Below are positions 1-5,167 of a stretch of DNA of 7,333 nt, in pieces (position 1 is the first letter of the stretch; each line of letters opens with the position of its first letter). The notes beneath the pieces are model-generated. The model saw only the letters and a list, made by a program, of their open reading frames with translations. It searched no databases and had not been told where the DNA came from. The position numbers and the translations under genes are program-made. Origin of the DNA: Vulcanimicrobiota bacterium (GTDB lineage Bacteria; Vulcanimicrobiota; Vulcanimicrobiia; Vulcanimicrobiales; Vulcanimicrobiaceae); NCBI GenBank assembly GCA_019233415.1, contig JAFAMK010000384.1, forward strand, positions 1 to 7,333. The letters run 5' to 3'.

Positions 1-1
1 G

Positions 2-361
2 CAGACCGGCGTCGGCGTGAAGGTGCAAGTCCGCAACGGCACGGCGAAGGAGCTTGCACCCGACGAGACCGGCTTCTCGAACATCAACGGACACGGGATC
101 GACCTCGCGTACGCCGACGAGAACACGGTGAGTGCCGTCGGTGCCGGAACCGGGCTCACCGAGTCGTTGCTCGACAAGAAGCTCCCGCCGGGTGCCGCGT
201 CGACGGTGACGATCTACTTCCCGTACGGCCCCGACAAGGCCGCGAAACCCGACAAGCTGCTGATCGCCGTCGACCCGCACGCGACGACGAACTACAAGCA
301 CGTCCACTACTCGGTCAAAGACCCGAGCTTCCGCATCCACCTGAGCTGCCCGCCGCACTGA
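2..361 (+). CDS. C-terminal part of a probable secreted beta-sandwich protein (DUF4352-like), 5' end outside window
   Basis: The reading frame is open from base 2 and ends at TGA 359-361, giving about 119 visible residues. A GTG at 17 could serve as a start, but the frame is open on both sides of it, so I treat the gene as cut by the window edge. The visible part alternates short hydrophobic strands with polar turns (VKVQVRNGT, STVTIYFPYGP, KLLIAVDP) and has a Gly-rich middle (VGAGTGLTE). This layout, with a 'polar residue list, PPG turn, strand, K-P-D-K-L-L strand' order, resembles the DUF4352/immunoglobulin-like fold of bacterial surface and secreted proteins. There is a single Cys, four residues from the end. 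No catalytic motif is visible. The product could equally be another Ig-like domain, and a specific function cannot be given. The cupin gene follows 40 bp downstream on the same strand and may be co-transcribed. Confidence 0.6.
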   Translation, partial: QTGVGVKVQVRNGTAKELAPDETGFSNINGHGIDLAYADENTVSAVGAGTGLTESLLDKKLPPGAASTVTIYFPYGPDKAAKPDKLLIAVDPHATTNYKHVHYSVKDPSFRIHLSCPPH

Positions 362-375
362 CGCACCGGGTTGTT

Positions 376-400
376 CCGCGCGGCCGGCGAAGCCGCGCGG
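376..400 (+). promoter_or_regulatory. Perfect 9-bp hairpin directly upstream of the cupin start codon
   Basis: CCGCGCGGC (376-384) and GCCGCGCGG (392-400) are exact reverse complements separated by a 7-base loop, CGGCGAA. The right arm ends one base before the ATG at 402, so the stem occupies the ribosome-binding region. No Shine-Dalgarno sequence is visible there. There is no T-run after the stem, so a standard Rho-independent terminator is not supported. It could damp translation of the cupin gene, stall transcript ends of the preceding gene, or be a chance product of very GC-rich DNA. Confidence 0.45.
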
Positions 401-401
401 C

Positions 402-881
402 ATGCAGAAAGTCAACACGAACACGCTCGCCGAGGAGAGCTGGTCGTCGCCGAAAGGGACGTTCCGCGGCGCCGGCAAGGAAGTTTCCGAGGCGCTGGGC
501 CGCAAGCCGAGCTCGACCGATCTGCTGGAACGTCACCCGTTCGACGTCGAGATCACGCGCCTTCAGCCCGGCGAGACGGCGTATCCGTATCACTCGCACA
601 GCGCGCAGTGGGAGTTCTACCACGTGATCGCCGGAACGGGGCGCGTGCGGGACGCCGAGGGAACGACGGCGATCGAACCCGGCGACGCGTTCATCTTCAA
701 GCCGGGCGAGCCGCACCAGATCACCAACGACGGCACGGAGGACTTGATCGTCTACGTCGTCGCCGACAACCCGCTCGGCGAGTCGAACCACTTTCCCGAT
801 AGCGACAAGTGGGCAGTGCGCTCGCCGGCACGCACCATCGTGCGCGCCGGCGAGTACGACTACTGGGACGGCGAGGACTGA
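402..881 (+). CDS. Cupin-domain protein (small single-domain cupin, 159 aa)
   Basis: This is a complete single-domain cupin of 159 residues. Cupin motif 1 lies at about residues 57-80: a Gly, then H64-x-H66, E71 and a Gly six residues later. Motif 2 lies at about 94-109 with PGxxH (H105) and N109. H64, H66, E71 and H105 are the usual metal ligands of the family, so a metal-binding beta-barrel is expected. Cupins of this size include dioxygenases, sugar isomerases and small-molecule sensors; nothing here identifies the substrate. About 50 N-terminal residues precede the barrel, and the tail is acidic and aromatic (EYDYWDGED). There is no signal peptide, so it is probably cytoplasmic. ATG 402 is chosen because no other good start lies in frame before the barrel. 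The start lacks a Shine-Dalgarno sequence and sits against a hairpin. The gene ends 4 bp before the stop of the opposing lipoprotein gene. Confidence 0.88.
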   Translation: MQKVNTNTLAEESWSSPKGTFRGAGKEVSEALGRKPSSTDLLERHPFDVEITRLQPGETAYPYHSHSAQWEFYHVIAGTGRVRDAEGTTAIEPGDAFIFKPGEPHQITNDGTEDLIVYVVADNPLGESNHFPDSDKWAVRSPARTIVRAGEYDYWDGED

Positions 882-885
882 CTCC

Positions 886-2019
886 TCAGAGAATGACGTA
901 GACCTGGCTCGGCACCGCGCCGGTGTCGGTCGCGATGATGCGCTGCTTGTCGTCGATCCCCGGCGCGTCGCTCAGGTCGATCCACGGCCCCACGACGCCG
1001 GTGTTGATGTTGAACACGCCCGGCGGATACGGCAGCGCCAAGTTGAAGCCCATGGCCTGCTGCAGCACGGGATGGAACGAGAAGCCGACCGCACCGTTCT
1101 GGTCGTTGAGGTCTTCCAGTCCCGCGCGGCAGTCGCCGCCGAGCGGTGGCACGATGGCCGCTGCGCCGCCGAACGGCCCGATGAACCCGGCGCCTTGCGG
1201 CAGTGCGCCGCAGCCGGGACCGAGATCTTGCTGGCCGACGATCGTTGACGCGGTGTTGATCGCGTACGCGACCGACGCCGGGCTCGTTCCTGCGATCGGC
1301 GCGAGCGGACCCCCCGGTCCGGGACCCGCGGCCGCTCTGCCAGCGAGCTGGCCGACGTAGACCTGCTGGCTGTTGACGTCGTACGCGATGCTCGTCAGTG
1401 GCCCCGGAGGCGGCGGAATCGGGTGCGGACCCGGGAACCACCAGCACGCCTGCGAGGGTCCGGGCACCGTCGTCTGGCCGACGATCGGGAATCCGGGGAA
1501 GCCGCCCTTGTAGAGTCCGGCCGCGATCCCCTGAATCGGCGGGACGCCGCACGGACCGGTGGGCCAGCCGGCGACCGGCGCGCCGCCCGGATTCCACACG
1601 GTCGGCAGCGGAAGCCCGGCCGCCGTGATCGCGACGCCGACGACGAACCCTCGCGAGTCGACGTCGTAGGCTTTTTCGTTGACCGTTCCCGGCGGCAGCA
1701 CGAGCGGCACCGGCTTCGGTACGCCCGGCAGGTTGTAGGCGAGGCCGTTCGTGCAGTTGATCGCGCCCCACCACGGCGGAGCGCCGGCGCCGACGTTGAT
1801 CTTCACCGCGACGCAGCCGACGCCACCGGGCTGTGCGACCTTGATGATCGGCCGCACGATCGCCGCGGCGCGCTGCACCGCATTGGTCTGCTTCGCGCCT
1901 GCCGGCGTGGCGGCTTGTTGCGACGGCGTCGAGGAGCAGCCGCCGAGTGCGATCGTCACGGTGCTCATCGCGAGCGCCGCGACGACCGGACGGCATGCGC
2001 GCAAATCAGAGAATGACAT
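886..2019 (-). CDS. HAF-like repeat lipoprotein, downstream tandem copy (372-377 aa)
   Basis: Predicted lipoprotein: a short basic N-terminus, a hydrophobic segment (PVVAALAMSTVTIAL) and lipobox L-G-G-C, with lipidation at Cys28 counted from ATG 2019. The mature protein is rich in Gly, Pro and Ala. It carries about six degenerate repeats of the form W/G-rich turn, then A-Y-D/A-[VI]-[ND], then a [VI]VG-type strand: KAYDVDSRGFVVG (116-128), IAYDVNSQQVYVGQ (211-224), VAYAINTASTIVGQ (250-263), LEDLNDQNGAVG (301-312) and others. This matches the pattern of HAF-family extracellular repeats, which are thought to form beta-propeller-like folds; the family call is inference. Eight Cys residues could pair in the periplasm. 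It is a close paralogue of the adjacent upstream gene, about 70% identical by eye, and both end SQVYVIL. The homologous start would be TTG at 2002-2004, giving 372 aa; ATG 2019 overlaps the upstream gene by 14 bp. Neither has a clear Shine-Dalgarno sequence. Confidence 0.75.
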   Translation of the reverse strand: MSFSDLRACRPVVAALAMSTVTIALGGCSSTPSQQAATPAGAKQTNAVQRAAAIVRPIIKVAQPGGVGCVAVKINVGAGAPPWWGAINCTNGLAYNLPGVPKPVPLVLPPGTVNEKAYDVDSRGFVVGVAITAAGLPLPTVWNPGGAPVAGWPTGPCGVPPIQGIAAGLYKGGFPGFPIVGQTTVPGPSQACWWFPGPHPIPPPPGPLTSIAYDVNSQQVYVGQLAGRAAAGPGPGGPLAPIAGTSPASVAYAINTASTIVGQQDLGPGCGALPQGAGFIGPFGGAAAIVPPLGGDCRAGLEDLNDQNGAVGFSFHPVLQQAMGFNLALPYPPGVFNINTGVVGPWIDLSDAPGIDDKQRIIATDTGAVPSQVYVIL

Positions 2020-3121
2020 AGACTTGACTCGGAAAGGCGCCGGTGTCGGTCGCGATGATGTCTTGCTTGTCGTCGATCCCCGGCGCGTCGCTCAGGTTGA
2101 TCCACGGCCCTGCGACGCCGGTGTTGATGTTGAACGGACCGGCTGGATACGGCGGCGCCAAGCCGAAGCCGTACGCCTGCTGAATCGCAGGATTGAAGGA
2201 GTACCCGACGGCGCCGCCGGGATCGTTGATATCCTCCAATCCCCCTCGGCAGTCGCCGGGGAGCGGCGGCACAGCGGCAGCGACGCCGGCGAACGGCCCT
2301 TCGAATCCGGCGCCTTTCGGGAACCCGCCGCACACGCCGCCGAAGTCCTCTTGACCGACGATCACGGAGCCGGTGTTGATCGCATACGCGACCGACGACG
2401 CCGTCGTTCCCGCGATGGGCGCGAGCGGACCACCCGGTCCGACGCCCGCGGCCGCTGCACCGGCGAATTGGCCGACGTAGATCGGCTTCGTATTGACGTC
2501 GTAGGCGATGCTCGTCATCGGTGCCGGCGGCGGCGGAATCGGGTGCGGACCCGGGAACCACCAGCACGCCTGCGCGGGTCCGGGCGCGAGCGTTTGGCCG
2601 ACGATCGGGAATCCGGGGAAGCCGCCCTTGTAAAGGCCGGCCGCAATCCCGAGCGGCGGTACGCCGGCGATGCACGGGCCGGTCGGCCAGCCGGCGACGG
2701 GGGCGCCGCCAGGCCCCCACAACGTGGGTATCGCGGCTCCGGCGGCCGTGATCGCGACGCCGACCGTGAAGCCCTTCGAGTCGATGTCGTAGGCTTTTTC
2801 GCTGACGGCCCCCACCGGCAGCGCGAGCGGAACCGGTCCCGGTCCGCCCGGCAAATTGTAGGCGAGGCCGTTCGTGCAGTTGATGACACCCCACCACGGC
2901 GGACCGCCGCCGCCGACGTTGATCTTCACGGCGACGCAGCCGACGCCCGGCGGCTGCGCGACCACGATGATCGGCAGTGCGATGCCGGCGGCGCGCCGCA
3001 CCGCTGCGTTCGCCCGCGTCATCGGATTGGTGCTTTGCGACGGCGCAGAAGAGCAGCCGCCGAACGAGATCGTCACGCCGCTCACCGCGAGCGCCGCAAC
3101 GACCGGACGGAATGTACGCAT
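2006..3121 (-). CDS. HAF-like repeat lipoprotein, upstream tandem copy (371 aa)
   Basis: The protein starts MRTFR, followed by a hydrophobic stretch and lipobox S-F-G-G-C with Cys23 as the lipidation site. I chose ATG 3119-3121 because it places a normal n-region before the hydrophobic core. A longer in-frame start at 3211 would add 30 residues with four Cys and a poor signal peptide. A weak GAAGAGA lies 11 bases upstream. The mature part is Gly/Pro-rich with repeated [AV]-Y-[DA]-[IV]-[DN] and VG elements: KAYDIDSKGFTVG (109-121), IAYDVNTKPIYVGQ (205-218), VAYAINTGSVIVGQ (244-257) and LEDINDPGGAVGYS (295-308). WWFPGPHPIPPPP (187-199) is identical in the paralogue. This resembles HAF-type extracellular repeats; no enzyme motif is visible. 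A structural or binding role at the outer membrane is inferred. It has the first position of the lipoprotein pair, so any promoter should lie in 3122-3391. Confidence 0.75.
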   Translation of the reverse strand: MRTFRPVVAALAVSGVTISFGGCSSAPSQSTNPMTRANAAVRRAAGIALPIIVVAQPPGVGCVAVKINVGGGGPPWWGVINCTNGLAYNLPGGPGPVPLALPVGAVSEKAYDIDSKGFTVGVAITAAGAAIPTLWGPGGAPVAGWPTGPCIAGVPPLGIAAGLYKGGFPGFPIVGQTLAPGPAQACWWFPGPHPIPPPPAPMTSIAYDVNTKPIYVGQFAGAAAAGVGPGGPLAPIAGTTASSVAYAINTGSVIVGQEDFGGVCGGFPKGAGFEGPFAGVAAAVPPLPGDCRGGLEDINDPGGAVGYSFNPAIQQAYGFGLAPPYPAGPFNINTGVAGPWINLSDAPGIDDKQDIIATDTGAFPSQVYVIL

Positions 3122-3391
3122 GTCGTTGTCTATCTCTTCGAACGTGCGCGGCTCGGCGGTCCCTCCCGCACACCGCCGGCACGCGCTGGTGAAGAAATCG
3201 CATCCGTGCAAAACGAGAGGTCTACCGCGCGAGTTGTCCTCCGCGCGTCGGGATCGCCCTCACCCGGTATGTCCGATTCGTAGCACGAAACGCTTGCATC
3301 GTCTAGTGGGAAAAGGTTCTGCCAGATCACATCTTTTGCGTGTGCGCACGCGACGCGCCCGAGCCGTAGCGGGAACTGCCATGCGCCGCGA
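3122..3391. other. Intergenic spacer between the barrel genes and the lipoprotein pair
   Basis: This stretch of about 270 bp is less GC-rich than its flanks, especially 3280-3345. It separates the stop of the second barrel gene (3392) from the start of the first lipoprotein (3121), both on the minus strand, so it is the expected place for the lipoprotein promoter. I see no confident sigma-70 pair. A weak minus-strand candidate is TAGACG followed 17 bases later by TACGAA (between about 3277 and 3305). A short GCGTG/CACGC stem near 3339-3352 has no T-run and is not a convincing terminator. Open frames crossing the region look like shadows of the high GC content. Confidence 0.5.
3277..3289. promoter_or_regulatory. 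Short inverted repeat TTCGT-AGC-ACGAA in the lipoprotein upstream region
   Basis: TTCGT (3277-3281) and ACGAA (3285-3289) are perfect reverse complements around a 3-base centre, about 160 bp upstream of the lipoprotein start. It overlaps the only weak promoter-like element in the spacer, so it could be an operator half-site pair. A 5-bp arm can also arise by chance, so this is a low-confidence call. Confidence 0.2.
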
Positions 3392-5167
3392 TCAGCGCGC
3401 GTGCAGGAACCAGTAGTCGACGATGCTGAGCAGCGCGGTCGGATCGCTTTCGGGGAGCATGCGAGCCGGCGATTTGTCCCACGAGGTGAAGGCAAGTTCG
3501 TCCGGATGGATGCCCGATGCGACGATCGCGTCGGCGTGATCTCGTGCTTGCTGCATCCAGCCCGCGTCGGTGTTCGGGCCGCCCGTTCCGTTGACGATCA
3601 TCCCGACCTCCTGGCCGTTGGCGCGCGCGACCGCTGCGGTGCTGCGCGCGAGCGCGATGATCGCGGCGCGGTCGCGCAGCCGCGGATCGCCCCAGTTGAA
3701 GTCGAGGTGGAGAAACGCGAGCGGCGTTCCGGTCGCCTCGTGAAACGCCACCGACCATGCCGCCCAGTCGTTCGCCCAACCGGGCTGGCTGCTGATTGCG
3801 GGGAACGCCTCGGTGTCGCCGACGACGACGTTCGGGAACGCCGCGCGGTAGACGTTGATGATTACCGAGACGCGCTGCGCGACGTTGCGGATCGAACTCT
3901 TGCACGCGTGCGGGCCGTCGTAGTAGTGCCCGAACGTCATCGGCTCGTCCATCCCGACGTAGTCGAGCCGGCCGCCGGCGCGCAGCAGCTTGTCGACGAT
4001 CAGGTTCGGTTCGTCGGGACCGCCGTAGCCTTCGACGCCCTGTCCGCAGGCCGGTTCGTGAAAGCCGTTCTGCGCGAGGCTCTCGATCCCGAGCGCCATG
4101 TGCTTCTCGTGCAGGTGCCGCACGATCGTCGCGAGCAGGTCGTCGGGAACCGCCTTCATGAACTGCGTGCTGAATTGCACGATGCCGGCGTGCCGTGCGG
4201 CGTCGCGCCATTGCGTGTCGACGCTGCTCCACAGCGCATCGCTCTCGAGCGCGTCCTTGAAGTCGCCGCGCGCGCCGAGCCAGACCAGTGGTTTCGCGTG
4301 TGTCGCTGGATCATCGTCTGCAGTGCCGGCGAGCGCAAGCCGCGCTGCGGCCGAACGGGCCGTCGTGGAGCCGGCGTAGGTCGCGCGTACCTCACCGCCG
4401 GCGTACGCCACGTCCCCCGGCAGCGCGGCACTGAAACGCCCAGCGCCGTCGGTGACGACCGTGCCGAGATCGCGCCGCGACGGCGTGAACCAGAGGAAGA
4501 TGCGCGTGCCCTTTCCGTTGGCATCGAGAAAGACGATCGTCGCGTAGCCGGCGGTCGCGGCGTTCGCCGTCGCGCGCATCGCGACGTCGAGCGTGAACGG
4601 TGCACCTGCCGTCACCGGAAACTGGCGCAGGTTCGGCGCATACGGATGTCCCGGCGTCAGCTGCAGCGCGTGGATCGCCGCGGTCGAGACATCGCCGCCG
4701 CCCGGAATCACCAGCGGCCCGGGGCGCACGTCCTGTTTGCGGCCAGTCGTCGTCTCGCGGTAGTGGATCGTGCCGACAGTCGCCGTCGCGCGGCCGTCGC
4801 ACACGCAGCTACCTTCCGTGTCCGCGCGCAGCCCGACGACGGCGGTCACCGCGTTCGCCGGAACCATTCCGCTGAAGACGCGGTCGGTGAGCGGCAGACG
4901 GGCGTTCGTGTCGAGCGCGGCGAGCGCGACCTGCGCGTGCGCGAGCGGCGCGCCGTGCGCGTCGACGAGACGGCCGGCGATGCTGCCGCCCGCACGCGTC
5001 AGCGTGAGCGGCGCGCTCGGCGCGAACATCTCCGGCGCGTCGACGACGGCTTGCCGCTGCTGATTGGGTTCAAGCGGAACGCTGAACATCCAGATTTGCG
5101 TCGCCCCGACCGGCGCCGTGAGCACCGAACACAAGAGGGCGACGAACAGCGTGCAGCGTCTGGTCAT
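3392..5167 (-). CDS. Secreted modular protein: signal peptide, beta-sandwich modules, C-terminal glycosidase-like TIM barrel (591 aa)
   Basis: The N-terminus MTRRCTLFVALLCSVLTAPVGA is a typical signal peptide with cleavage expected after VGA (residue 22). Residues about 52-100 look like a carboxypeptidase-regulatory/Ig-like module (SIAGRLVDAHGAPLAHAQV). Residues about 100-175 form a second beta-rich module with a C-x-C pair (121/123) and TIHYRE, resembling a carbohydrate-binding-type sandwich. Residues about 178-280 are an Ig-like module. From 294 to the end is an alpha/beta barrel-like domain with GIESLAQN (360-367), MDEP (E408), GDTE (D451, E453), HLDFNWGD (487-494) and VNGTGG...TDAGW (525-537). 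The DEP motif followed by GDxE resembles the strand-end acids of clan-A-type glycoside hydrolases. I do not recognise the family, and catalytic roles and substrate are inference. The start is ATG 5167, with GGTGA seven bases upstream. It overlaps the preceding gene by one base, so translational coupling is likely. The barrel is about 69% identical, without gaps, to the second barrel of the upstream gene. Confidence 0.72.
   Translation of the reverse strand: MTRRCTLFVALLCSVLTAPVGATQIWMFSVPLEPNQQRQAVVDAPEMFAPSAPLTLTRAGGSIAGRLVDAHGAPLAHAQVALAALDTNARLPLTDRVFSGMVPANAVTAVVGLRADTEGSCVCDGRATATVGTIHYRETTTGRKQDVRPGPLVIPGGGDVSTAAIHALQLTPGHPYAPNLRQFPVTAGAPFTLDVAMRATANAATAGYATIVFLDANGKGTRIFLWFTPSRRDLGTVVTDGAGRFSAALPGDVAYAGGEVRATYAGSTTARSAAARLALAGTADDDPATHAKPLVWLGARGDFKDALESDALWSSVDTQWRDAARHAGIVQFSTQFMKAVPDDLLATIVRHLHEKHMALGIESLAQNGFHEPACGQGVEGYGGPDEPNLIVDKLLRAGGRLDYVGMDEPMTFGHYYDGPHACKSSIRNVAQRVSVIINVYRAAFPNVVVGDTEAFPAISSQPGWANDWAAWSVAFHEATGTPLAFLHLDFNWGDPRLRDRAAIIALARSTAAVARANGQEVGMIVNGTGGPNTDAGWMQQARDHADAIVASGIHPDELAFTSWDKSPARMLPESDPTALLSIVDYWFLHAR

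Larger units (their letters stand above)
886..3121 (-). repeat. Tandem direct duplication of the lipoprotein gene, unit about 1.12 kb
   Basis: The two lipoprotein genes are direct repeats with their stop codons 1120 bp apart. Whole-protein similarity is about 70% by eye, but the DNA contains longer exact blocks. Bases 1409-1454 equal 2529-2574 (46 nt), and 1475-1512 equal 2595-2632 (38 nt), both at exactly the 1120 offset. The copies join directly: the upstream stop TGA (2006-2008) is one base from the TTG (2002-2004) that aligns with the upstream copy's ATG. No insertion-sequence ends are visible at the joint. Confidence 0.85.

Noticed and set aside
3122..3211. 30-residue N-terminal extension of the upstream lipoprotein
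   Set aside because: It would bury the lipoprotein signal behind a Cys-rich, acidic stretch; the paralogue has no equivalent extension.
1751..3283. Plus-strand open frame of 510 codons opposite the two lipoprotein genes
   Set aside because: Arg-rich shadow crossing both genes and the joint; it has no recognisable domain and conflicts with the well supported lipoprotein frames.
3296..3310. GCATCGTCTAGTGGG resembles the 5' part and D-arm of bacterial tRNA-Glu
   Set aside because: Only about 12 bases match; no anticodon arm, T-arm (GGTTCGA-type) or acceptor pairing follows at the right distance.
3339..3352. Small stem GCGTG-CGCA-CACGC downstream of the second barrel gene as a terminator
   Set aside because: Only five base pairs and no T-run on the minus strand after the stem.
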